From G020353235 sp964569555 (GTDB lineage: Bacteria > Chloroflexota > Dehalococcoidia > Dehalococcoidales > JAUYDJ01), in contig CAZMTT010000037.1 in assembly GCA_964569555.1 (NCBI GenBank), forward strand, positions 1 through 11,834: a DNA stretch of 11,834 nucleotides, read 5' to 3'. Below the pieces are notes generated by a model. The model was not told the origin of the DNA. It was given only the letters and a program-made list of their open reading frames with translations, and did not search any database. The stretch's first letter is position 1, and each line of letters opens with the position of its first letter. Position numbers and translations under genes: made by a program. Shown here piece by piece: positions 1 to 6,428 of this stretch.

Positions 1-1196
1 AGTTCGGTGCTGAGCAGCGGCGGTAGTCCCTCAATATCAACACGGAGAAAGCCCCTGACGATAGTTGCTGTAGCTTCCTCCCGGCTCAGCCCCCGCGCCA
101 TCAGATACTCCACTTCCTCCTCGGCAATCTTACCCACCGCGGCTTCATGGGAGAGGTCAATTCCGGCCAGGTTGCCCTTAAGCTCGGGGATGGCGTGAAT
201 TTTGCCGCCGTCCTCTAAAATCAGCCCCCGGCATTCAAGGTGCCCCTTTACCTCGGGGGCATTGCCCTCAATGTAACCGCGGGCAGTGATATTACCGCCG
301 GTGGTTATCGCCCGCGATACGATTTCAGTCCGGGCTCCCCGGGCGTTGAGTATGGCTCGAGAGCCGACGTCCAGTGATGACCCGGCAGCCGCCACCAGAA
401 TACTGTTGTATCTCACTATCGCATTCTCCCCGACACAATTAGCCGCCGGATACATCTGTAGAGAGCGCACCGGCTTCATCAGCAGATAGTTGCTCAGAAA
501 CAGCCCATCTTCTTCGACCACGGCGGCGGTGCGGGGGCGGACGGCTACCTCTGGGTTCCAGCTATGTATCATGGTAAAAGTAACCTTGGCGCCTCTTTTT
601 ATGTAAAACTCGGAGACACCCAGGTGCAGCCCGGGGTCTCTTTGGGATGCCGTGGTGCAACCGGTAATGATATGCAGCTCCGAGCCTTCCTCGGCAATGA
701 TGATATTGTGCACATTTTGCGCTAATTTGGCCTTGGCCAGATAAAGGCAGGCCTGCACCGGGAAAAGCGTTTTATGCCCGGGCAGCGCCCGGATAAAATA
801 ACCATCGTGCTGGTTTAGCTCAACATTAGCCGTATATTTATCCGTGTCCACCGCTACCGCCTGCCACCAGTAGTCCGCCATCCAGTCATACTTCTCCAGA
901 GCCTGGCTGACCGCCATCACCTCTATCCCCTCCTGCTTGATTGAGCTGTGGACCGGGGCGTTGTCCATCTGGATATAAGTGCCTGACCTCTGGCTAATGT
1001 CATCCAGCATGACGCCAGCGCCCAGCATCTGTGCCTTGGTTTTAGCCGGCAGCTCCGCCGGGTCAGCCTGATATGGCTGCTCTTCTGCCGAGCTGACATA
1101 GCTATTTAAATCTATGTCCTCGCCCAGGGCAGCCGGCTTATCGGCTGATGCCCTGGCTTTATCCTTGAGTGTTTTACTTGATTTTGTCCCAGTCAT
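1..1196 (-). CDS. SufB/SufD-family Fe-S cluster assembly scaffold (SmsB-like), C-terminus cut by window edge
   Basis: This is the scaffold on which an Fe-S cluster is built, working with the SufC-type ATPase encoded just upstream. At least 398 residues are visible from the ATG at 1196-1194. The reading frame is open to base 1, so only a short C-terminal tail should be missing. The N-terminal 130 residues include a tryptophan-rich stretch (YDWMADYWW), followed by the repetitive beta-helix core typical of SufB/SufD. Near the end are Cys322 and the signature HEAAVGKI starting at His350-Glu351. Cys322 and Glu351 are 29 residues apart, the same spacing as the essential Cys405 and Glu434 of E. coli SufB as I recall them, which favours a SufB-like active scaffold over a SufD-like one. 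The start overlaps the ATPase gene by 23 bp, and a ribosome site AAGGGGAG (1212-1205) lies 8 nt upstream. The gene symbol is left blank because SmsB and SufB naming depends on phylogeny. Confidence 0.9.
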   Translation of the reverse strand, partial: MTGTKSSKTLKDKARASADKPAALGEDIDLNSYVSSAEEQPYQADPAELPAKTKAQMLGAGVMLDDISQRSGTYIQMDNAPVHSSIKQEGIEVMAVSQALEKYDWMADYWWQAVAVDTDKYTANVELNQHDGYFIRALPGHKTLFPVQACLYLAKAKLAQNVHNIIIAEEGSELHIITGCTTASQRDPGLHLGVSEFYIKRGAKVTFTMIHSWNPEVAVRPRTAAVVEEDGLFLSNYLLMKPVRSLQMYPAANCVGENAIVRYNSILVAAAGSSLDVGSRAILNARGARTEIVSRAITTGGNITARGYIEGNAPEVKGHLECRGLILEDGGKIHAIPELKGNLAGIDLSHEAAVGKIAEEEVEYLMARGLSREEATATIVRGFLRVDIEGLPPLLSTE

Positions 1197-1941
1197 CCAG
1201 TATTCTCCCCTTTTGGCACTTGACACAGTGTTCGTAACCTACCTCTCTAACCGTGGCCAGAATCTCATGGGGGTCACCCTCACAGGCGAGCTGGCCATCA
1301 TACATAACGTAGCCGGTGCGGGCGTTAACGTAGTCCAGAATATGCCCGGTATGGGTAATAAGCAGCCCCATGCACTTACGGTCATAAATGGGGCAGCTTT
1401 TTTCCAGAAGCTCATTTATCATGTCACCGATAAGGACGATATTTACCAGGTCAACACCTGACTCCGGCTCATCCAGCAGGACCAGCTGCGGTTTTTGCGC
1501 CATCAGCTGCATTAACTCAGAGCGCTTTATTTCCCCTCCCGAGAACCCGTAATTTATCTCTCTATCCAGAAAATCAGCCAGGTCTGCCTTTACCGACAGT
1601 CGGTCTATCTCCTCCTCACTGGCCTTCTTTCTGAGGCAGGCGGCGAGCATATCCCGTGTCTTGACACCACGCACCACCGGGGGACGCTGGAAGGATATAC
1701 CAAAGCCGAGACGGGCGCGCTCGTCGGGGGGTAGCTTGGTTATATCCCGCTCATTAAAGAAGATTTTACCCTTGGTCACCTTGTATTTGGGAAAACCCAT
1801 TATCGTCATCAATAAGGTGGTCTTGCCGCCACCGTTAGGCCCGAAGAGAATGTGCGTCTCCCCGGTGCCGATGCGCAGGTTTATGTCGTGCAGAATTTCT
1901 TTACCCTCCACAGCGACACTCAGTTGCTTAATCTCCAGCAT
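1174..1941 (-). CDS. SufC-type ABC ATPase of Fe-S cluster assembly (SmsC-like)
   Basis: This soluble ABC ATPase of 255 residues should bind the adjacent SufB-like scaffold and power conformational changes during cluster assembly. From the ATG at 1941 the motifs are: Walker A GPNGGGKT at 34-41, Q-loop Gln85 (SFQRPP), signature FSGGE at 133-137, Walker B with LLDEPESGVD at about 155-164, and H-loop His197. There are no membrane segments. The signature followed by IKRSE and the DEPESGVD box are SufC-like rather than transporter-like. The C-terminus carries Cys239-Val-Lys-Cys242, which E. coli SufC lacks. I recall a similar CxxC tail in archaeal two-component homologues. A GTG three codons upstream (1950) is in frame, but the ribosome site GGGAGGT (1955-1949) overlaps it and sits 7 nt before the ATG at 1941, so I chose the ATG. 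The gene lies 21 bp after the ferritin-like gene and overlaps the scaffold gene. Confidence 0.92.
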   Translation of the reverse strand: MLEIKQLSVAVEGKEILHDINLRIGTGETHILFGPNGGGKTTLLMTIMGFPKYKVTKGKIFFNERDITKLPPDERARLGFGISFQRPPVVRGVKTRDMLAACLRKKASEEEIDRLSVKADLADFLDREINYGFSGGEIKRSELMQLMAQKPQLVLLDEPESGVDLVNIVLIGDMINELLEKSCPIYDRKCMGLLITHTGHILDYVNARTGYVMYDGQLACEGDPHEILATVREVGYEHCVKCQKGRILDDWDKIK

Positions 1942-1962
1942 ATTGCCCACCTCCCTGGCTAT

Positions 1963-2472
1963 TTAGCCGCCATCCAGCGACGGGTGCTCTTTGCTGACGA
2001 ACCATGCCGCCGGGTCTTTCAGATACTGATAGTAATCGAGCAGAATGAGATGGTGTTTCTTCTCCTCACCGGCGATCATCTTGTAAAAATCGCTTTCTGT
2101 CTGGTAGGTAGCTTTCTGGCTCTGGTTCTGGTAAAAATCATAGCTCCGGTTTTCCATTGCCATAGCGACTTTAACCACATCCAGCTCGGTATCCAGTGGG
2201 GCGACACTGGCGCCCACCCGGGCTGACGCCTCAGCGAATAGAGTCCTGAGCCTTTGGCCCTTATCCGGCTGAAAATCGGTTACCGGCCAGGCCTGCTTAC
2301 TCTGAATAGTCCGGTATATCTCGGTAAACCTCTGCCGGTGGATGTCTTCTTCAGCGGCTAACGACTGCATCAGCTTCCGGCCCAGCTCATTGCTGCTTTC
2401 CTGACTGGCCCTGAGATAGTAGTCTTTGCCATCGATTTCCATCTGGATGGCAAATTGAAGCGCCTTCAGCAT
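1963..2472 (-). CDS. Rubrerythrin-type ferritin-like diiron protein
   Basis: This 169-residue protein is predicted to be a four-helix-bundle diiron protein, probably reducing peroxide or handling iron in the cytoplasm. Two half-site patterns are visible: Glu12 with Glu42-x-x-His45 (EEDIH), and Glu107 with Glu137-x-x-His140 (EEKKH). This is the expected ligand set of the rubrerythrin/ferritin-like superfamily. There are no cysteines, so the C-terminal rubredoxin domain of classical rubrerythrin is absent and an outside electron donor would be needed. The C-terminal tail (KEHPSLDGG) is one I recognise from anaerobe ferritin-like proteins. It is first in an operon with the SufC-like and SufB-like genes, which fits protection of Fe-S assembly from oxidants. 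The ATG at 2472 has only a weak ribosome site. A stronger site lies further upstream without a usual start codon, so the N-terminus is uncertain by about seven residues. Confidence 0.85.
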   Translation of the reverse strand: MLKALQFAIQMEIDGKDYYLRASQESSNELGRKLMQSLAAEEDIHRQRFTEIYRTIQSKQAWPVTDFQPDKGQRLRTLFAEASARVGASVAPLDTELDVVKVAMAMENRSYDFYQNQSQKATYQTESDFYKMIAGEEKKHHLILLDYYQYLKDPAAWFVSKEHPSLDGG

Positions 2473-2508
2473 CTTATCCGGCTCGGTTACGATAGTACCT
2501 TCTCCTTC

Positions 2509-2534
2509 GGGCGGGACTGACTGTTTCCCCGCCC
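2509..2534 (-). promoter_or_regulatory. G+C-rich hairpin in the 5' leader of the ferritin-like/Fe-S operon
   Basis: GGGCGGG (2509-2515) can pair perfectly with CCCGCCC (2528-2534), giving a 7-bp all-G:C stem with a 12-nt loop. It lies between the predicted transcription start near 2551 and the start codon at 2472, so it would be in the leader RNA. No U-run follows it on the minus strand, so it is not a standard terminator. It is followed closely by a purine-rich GAAGGAGAAGG (2508-2498). A role in translation or attenuation is inference only. Confidence 0.4.
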
Positions 2535-2549
2535 TGCGTTTGGATGGCT

Positions 2550-2640
2550 ATTAAGTAATTATAGAATACATCTCTCCAAAATGGAAAGGGTAACCTATAC
2601 AGTTGCTCGTAAATGGTTTACAATATTAGGGATTAAGTAA
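2550..2640 (+). repeat. Two direct copies of ATTAAGTAA
   Basis: Identical 9-mers occur at 2550-2558 and 2632-2640. The first touches the minus-strand -10 box and start point. The second overlaps the proposed plus-strand -35. Their placement would suit an operator shared by both divergent promoters, but the motif is AT-rich and could recur by chance. Confidence 0.3.
2558..2587 (-). promoter_or_regulatory. Predicted sigma-70-type promoter of the ferritin-like/Fe-S operon
   Basis: On the minus strand a perfect -10 box TATAAT (2563-2558) is preceded, after an 18-nt spacer, by TTTCCA (2587-2582), which matches four of six bases of the -35 consensus. Transcription would start near 2551, leaving a leader of about 80 nt before the ATG at 2472. 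The position upstream of the first gene of the minus-strand operon supports the call. Confidence 0.5.
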
Positions 2641-2662
2641 GCTACAACCTGGAAATTATAAT
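2633..2662 (+). promoter_or_regulatory. Possible promoter of the HesB-like gene and glycan operon
   Basis: A perfect TATAAT (2657-2662) lies 34 nt before the start codon at 2697. The best -35 at 18-nt spacing is TTAAGT (2633-2638), only three of six matches, so an activator may be needed or the site may be wrong. The -10 sits inside a self-complementary AATTATAATT (2654-2663). It is the only promoter-like sequence I see ahead of the long plus-strand gene run. Confidence 0.35.
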
Positions 2663-2683
2663 TTTATGCCATGTGTGAACCCG

Positions 2684-2690
2684 AAAGGAG
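2684..2690 (+). promoter_or_regulatory. Strong ribosome binding site of the HesB-like gene
   Basis: AAAGGAG ends 6 nt before the ATG at 2697. It is the cleanest Shine-Dalgarno sequence at a gene start in the window and fixes the start of the 94-residue protein. Confidence 0.7.
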
Positions 2691-2696
2691 ACAAAG

Positions 2697-2981
2697 ATGC
2701 TGGAAGTAACCGAAAAAGCCAAGGAAAAGTTGAAAGGTATATTAATCGAGCAAAATGTGAAAGACCCACAAGCCGCCATGAGGATTATCATTGAACCCTC
2801 GGGTGAGCTTCGTTTTACCATAGACATTGAATTTTCTGAGGACCAGGTAATCGACTATAAAAATTCGGCAGTTTTACGATTGGCGCCGGCAGTAGCCAGC
2901 CGTCTTGAGGGGAAAATTCTGGATGTCAAGGACTTCCCCGATGGACCAGACTTTGCGCTGGTGCCCAAAGAAAAGAAATAA
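2697..2981 (+). CDS. HesB/IscA-fold protein lacking the cluster-binding cysteines
   Basis: This small cytoplasmic protein has 94 residues. The opening MLEVTEKAKEKLKGIL and the following RIIIEPSGELRFTIDIEF pattern match the fold of HesB/IscA A-type Fe-S carriers. The ending ILDVKDFPDGPDFALVP corresponds to the C-terminal strand of that family. It contains no cysteine at all, so it cannot hold a cluster through the usual one-plus-two cysteine set. Cys-less relatives of this family are common in anaerobes and have no settled function that I know of. It is transcribed away from the Fe-S operon and lies 38 bp upstream of the UDP-GlcNAc 2-epimerase gene with no terminator between, so it may share a transcript with the glycan genes. 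It could act as a regulator, adaptor or metal-binding protein; I cannot tell which. Confidence 0.8.
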   Translation: MLEVTEKAKEKLKGILIEQNVKDPQAAMRIIIEPSGELRFTIDIEFSEDQVIDYKNSAVLRLAPAVASRLEGKILDVKDFPDGPDFALVPKEKK

Positions 2982-3019
2982 CGCTATCCCGGCTGAGAAG
3001 CTGAAGGAGAAGCCAGCCA

Positions 3020-4102
3020 TTGAAGATTATCATCATCGTTGGCACTCGCCCCGAAATAGTCAAGATGGCACCCATCATCAAGGAACTGGAAAGTCAGGGT
3101 AGAGACTATTTTATTCTACACACCGGACAGCACTACTCGTATAGCCTGGACAAAGTATTCTTTGAGCAACTTGAGCTCCCTCCGGCTAAATACAATCTGG
3201 AGGTAGGTTCGGGACTACCCGGTGAGCAAACCGCCAGGATACTAACCGGTGTGGAGAAAGTATTACAGACGGAAAAGGCTGACATCGTTCTGGCTGAGGG
3301 TGATACTAATTCGGTTGTCGCCGGTGTCCTGGCCGCGGTCAAGCTCCACATAAAGGTGGGGCACGTTGAGGCGGGACTGCGCAGCTACGATAGAAGCATG
3401 CCCGAGGAAATAAACCGTATTGTGGCTGACCACTGCGCTGATTTTCTCTTTGCCCCCACCCCGACCGCCCGGAAAATCTTAATTGGTGAAGGCATCCCCG
3501 AAGAGAAGATATTTGTCACCGGCAATACGATTGTTGATGCCATCTACCAGAACCTGGAGATAGCCAAGGGCAGAGCTGACGCTCTTAACGCTCTGGGGCT
3601 CAAGCCTCAGGGATACTTTCTGGTCACCATTCACCGGCAGGAAAACGTTGATAACCAGGCCAGATTTATCTCCATCCTGGAGGGCCTTAACAGTGTGGGT
3701 GCTGAATTTGACCTGCCGGTAGTCTACCCCATCCATCCCCACTCCCAGAAGAGAATCGCCGAGTTTAACCTGCAACCCCAGGCCCTCAGGCTGGTTGAGC
3801 CGGTGGACTACTTCAGCTTTCTGCAGATGGAGAGTAGTGCCCGGCTCATCCTGACCGACTCCGGTGGTGTCCAGGAGGAAGCCTGTATCTTAAGCGTGCC
3901 CTGCGTTACCCTGAGAGATAATACCGAGAGGCCGGAAACGCTTGAGGTGGGCTCTAATCTGCTGGCGGGGGTTGCCCCGGAGAGGATACTGGAACAGACC
4001 AGAATTATGCTCGGTCGGCAAAATAAGTGGCGCAACCCATTCGGGGACGGCACGGCGGGCAAAAGAATCGTGGAGATAATAACGGGAGGTAAAGATGGCT
4101 AA
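3020..4102 (+). CDS. wecB: UDP-N-acetylglucosamine 2-epimerase (non-hydrolysing)
   Basis: This cytoplasmic enzyme interconverts UDP-GlcNAc and UDP-ManNAc, supplying ManNAc for surface polysaccharide. The 360-residue length is close to the E. coli WecB size. Visible family motifs are GTRPEIVKMAP from residue 8, HTGQHY at 34-39, GDTNS with Asp95, HVEAGLRS with Glu117, PEEINR with Glu130, IHRQEN with His205, and DSGGVQEEA starting at Asp280 followed by RDNTERPE. Asp95, Glu117, Glu130 and His205 correspond to the catalytic residues known in the bacterial enzyme. The start is TTG at 3020, supported by AAGGAGA (3004-3010) 9 nt upstream and by the N-terminal beta strand leading straight into the nucleotide-binding motif. 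The stop overlaps the next gene's start by 8 bp. A hydrolysing NeuC-type enzyme is less likely from the motif set. Confidence 0.93.
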   Translation: MKIIIIVGTRPEIVKMAPIIKELESQGRDYFILHTGQHYSYSLDKVFFEQLELPPAKYNLEVGSGLPGEQTARILTGVEKVLQTEKADIVLAEGDTNSVVAGVLAAVKLHIKVGHVEAGLRSYDRSMPEEINRIVADHCADFLFAPTPTARKILIGEGIPEEKIFVTGNTIVDAIYQNLEIAKGRADALNALGLKPQGYFLVTIHRQENVDNQARFISILEGLNSVGAEFDLPVVYPIHPHSQKRIAEFNLQPQALRLVEPVDYFSFLQMESSARLILTDSGGVQEEACILSVPCVTLRDNTERPETLEVGSNLLAGVAPERILEQTRIMLGRQNKWRNPFGDGTAGKRIVEIITGGKDG

Positions 4103-5018
4103 AATTCTGGCTACGGGCGGACTGGGTTTTATCGGCTCTAATCTTATCCCCGAGCTTGAGAAGCGGGGGCACGATGTCTGGGCTTGCGACCTCTACCACT
4201 CGGAGAGGGCGAAATTTAACCGCTGTGACGTTACCAGATACCGCCAGCTTGAGAAACTCTTTGCCCAGCATGACTTTGATTATGTCTATCACCTGGCGGC
4301 TGAATACGGCCGCTGGAATGGCGAGGACTACTACGAGAACCTCTGGCTGACCAACGTGGTGGGGACCAAAAATGTAATCCGGCTCCAAGAAGAGAAGAAG
4401 TTCAGGCTCATCTTCTTCAGCAGTGCTGAGGTCTATGGCGACTATGATAGCGTGATGGCCGAGGCGGTAATGGACAAGCTAGCCATAAAGCAGATGAATG
4501 ACTACGCCATGAGCAAGTGGGTTGGCGAGCTCCAGGTATTAAATTCAGCCGAGATGTTCGGCACCGAGACGGTAAGGGTGAGACCGGTCAATGCCTACGG
4601 GCCCCATGAATACTACAGCCCCTACCGCGGGGTAACCCCCGCCTTCATCTATAAAGCCCTGAGAGACGAGCCTTACATCGTTTACCAGGGACACAAGCGC
4701 ATCTTTGACTATATTGAGGATACCTGCCGCACCCTGGCCAATATTGCCGATAACTTCAAGCCGGGAGAGGTATATAACATCGGCGGTAAAGAGGAATGGG
4801 AGCATGACGTTAAATATGTCTCCGACCTCATCCTCAAAAACCTGGGTAAGAAAGACACCAAGGTCACCTATAAAAAAGCGGAACCCTTTACCACTCGGGT
4901 CAAGCATATGGACTTCACCAAATCAAGACGTGATTTGGGGCACGACCCCAAAATCCCGCTGGAGGAAGGCATTCCCCGGACTATTGAGTGGATGAAGAAA
5001 GTCTATGGTTTCGTCTAG
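4095..5018 (+). CDS. NAD-dependent sugar epimerase/dehydratase (extended SDR)
   Basis: This is an extended short-chain dehydrogenase/reductase of 307 residues that should act on a nucleotide-activated sugar. The Rossmann motif TGGLGFIG is at 7-14, with acidic Asp32 at the end of the second strand favouring NAD. The active site shows SSAEVYG at 109-115 and the Tyr137-x-x-x-Lys141 pair (YAMSK). RPVNAYGP at 163-170 and the NIGG near 228-231 are typical of dTDP-glucose 4,6-dehydratase and UDP-sugar 4-epimerase relatives. I cannot assign the substrate: 4,6-dehydratase, 4-epimerase or decarboxylase activity are all possible. The ATG at 4095 has GGGAGGT (4084-4090) 4 nt upstream and overlaps the end of the epimerase gene, implying translational coupling. 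Its location suggests it converts a second sugar for the same glycan. Confidence 0.88.
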   Translation: MAKILATGGLGFIGSNLIPELEKRGHDVWACDLYHSERAKFNRCDVTRYRQLEKLFAQHDFDYVYHLAAEYGRWNGEDYYENLWLTNVVGTKNVIRLQEEKKFRLIFFSSAEVYGDYDSVMAEAVMDKLAIKQMNDYAMSKWVGELQVLNSAEMFGTETVRVRPVNAYGPHEYYSPYRGVTPAFIYKALRDEPYIVYQGHKRIFDYIEDTCRTLANIADNFKPGEVYNIGGKEEWEHDVKYVSDLILKNLGKKDTKVTYKKAEPFTTRVKHMDFTKSRRDLGHDPKIPLEEGIPRTIEWMKKVYGFV

Positions 5019-5020
5019 AG

Positions 5021-6406
5021 ATGTTAAAGGTAGCCCTTGTCAACCCAGCCCAGGCCACTAGATATCCGCAGCCACCTATGGGATTAGCCCTGATTGCCGC
5101 CCTTCTGGAGAAGGAGGGCTACCCGGTAACGGTGGTCGATGACAACGCCCTCCAGCTTAAAGCCGAGGAAATCACGCAATTAGTTAAAGATGCCGATGTA
5201 GTCGGGCTCAGCGCAACGACACCGACGATAAACATTGCCACAGGTCTAGCCCGTCACCTGAGGCAGGCTAAACCAGACCTGACCATCATTCTGGGCGGAC
5301 CCCACCCTACCCTGCTTCCCGAAGCAACCATGCTAGCTGCCCCCGATATTGATGTCGTCGTCAGGGGCGAAGCTGAAGCCACCATCATTGAGCTGCTGCG
5401 GTCACTGGAGAGCAGGCAGCCGCTGGCTAAAATCGCGGGCATCAGCTACCGCCAGGACGGCAAGATAGCCAGCACCAAAGCCAGGCCGATTACGCTTGAT
5501 TTGGATTCCCTCCCCTTTCTCGCCTACCACCTGCTGCCCTGGCAGAGATACAGACCAAGGCCACCGCGTGGCCGGCTGTCTCCATTTGCCGCTCTGCTTA
5601 CCAGCCGGGGGTGCCCCTACCGGTGTAACTACTGCTCCAAAGCCATCTTCGGTCAAAAATTCCGGGGACAAAGCCCGGCAAGAGTCGTTGACGAAATTGC
5701 CTATCTGAAACAACAGTTTGGCATCAAAGAGTTCGCCTTCTATGATGACGTCTTCAGTCTGAACCAGAAGCGAGCCTGTGCCATCGCCGATGAGATACTA
5801 AAGAGAGGGCTCAAGATAGACTGGACCTGCGAGACCAGAGTCAATCTGGTGGACAGAGAACTGCTCAGCCATCTGAAGCAGGCGGGCTGCTACTCTATCG
5901 CCTATGGCATTGAGTCTGGCTCGCAGAAAATCATTGACATTATAAACAAAGAAATTACCCTGGAGCAGGCGGAGGAAGCAGTCCGGCTGAGCCATGAAGT
6001 CGGCCTGCAGACCATCGGCTACTTTATGATTGGCAACCCCGGTGAAACCCCGGAGACCATCAGGCAGACAATCCAGTTTGCCAAGCGCTTAAAGCTGGAC
6101 TTCGTCCAGTTTTCGGTCACTATTCCCTACCCGGGCAGTAAACTCTACGAGATGTATCTTGACGGCAGCAAGGTTGATGATATTCCCTGGGAAAGCTTTG
6201 TTTATGCCGACCTTGATAAGAAAACCACGCCGGTATTTGAAAATAGCCAGCTGAGCAGAGAGGCGCTGGCATACTGGCTCAAGCAGGCCTACCGGGAGTT
6301 TTACCTGCGCCCCAGCTATATCTGGCAGCGGATACGCCAAACCACCTCGCTGAAAGACCTGAAGACCGGCATTAAGGGCCTGGCGATGCTGCTGAGAAAC
6401 GTCTGA
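5021..6406 (+). CDS. B12-binding-domain radical SAM enzyme
   Basis: This 461-residue protein has a cobalamin-binding-type N-terminal domain (about 1-130) that begins KVALVNPA and includes GLSATTPT and ILGGPHPTLLP. No classic DxHxxG motif is present, as is usual in this radical SAM class. The radical SAM domain follows, with the cluster ligands Cys198-x3-Cys202-x2-Cys205 (CPYRCNYC), a YDDVF strand, and GIESGSQ around 296-302. Such enzymes carry out radical methylations, ring rearrangements or similar chemistry, and several act on lipids or sugars; the substrate here is unknown. I chose the ATG at 5021, two bases after the previous stop, because it starts directly in the first beta strand. A GTG at 4988 would add 11 residues and overlap the upstream gene. 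No good ribosome site is visible, so translation is probably coupled to the upstream gene. Confidence 0.88.
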   Translation: MLKVALVNPAQATRYPQPPMGLALIAALLEKEGYPVTVVDDNALQLKAEEITQLVKDADVVGLSATTPTINIATGLARHLRQAKPDLTIILGGPHPTLLPEATMLAAPDIDVVVRGEAEATIIELLRSLESRQPLAKIAGISYRQDGKIASTKARPITLDLDSLPFLAYHLLPWQRYRPRPPRGRLSPFAALLTSRGCPYRCNYCSKAIFGQKFRGQSPARVVDEIAYLKQQFGIKEFAFYDDVFSLNQKRACAIADEILKRGLKIDWTCETRVNLVDRELLSHLKQAGCYSIAYGIESGSQKIIDIINKEITLEQAEEAVRLSHEVGLQTIGYFMIGNPGETPETIRQTIQFAKRLKLDFVQFSVTIPYPGSKLYEMYLDGSKVDDIPWESFVYADLDKKTTPVFENSQLSREALAYWLKQAYREFYLRPSYIWQRIRQTTSLKDLKTGIKGLAMLLRNV

Positions 6407-6428
6407 GCCCGATACTGATGAGATAAAA

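Larger units (their letters stand above)
2473..2696. other. Divergent intergenic region between the Fe-S operon and the glycan operon
   Basis: This 224-bp segment has no convincing gene. It contains the minus-strand promoter and leader hairpin, the weaker plus-strand promoter, and the 9-mer ATTAAGTAA at 2550-2558 and again at 2632-2640. The central part is AT-rich, as expected for a promoter region. Confidence 0.7.

Noticed and set aside
1852..2226. Plus-strand open frame of 124 codons opposite the SufC-like and ferritin-like genes
   Set aside because: It is a shadow of two well-supported minus-strand genes and has no ribosome site or family match.
2509..2534. The leader hairpin as a rho-independent terminator
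   Set aside because: No run of T follows on either strand and it lies upstream of a gene rather than after one.
2603..2624. TTGCTC and TACAAT as a plus-strand promoter
   Set aside because: The boxes are only 10 nt apart, too close for a sigma-70 promoter.
4005..4388. Minus-strand open frame of 127 codons opposite the junction of wecB and the first epimerase
   Set aside because: It is antisense to conserved catalytic motifs on the plus strand, with no family features of its own.
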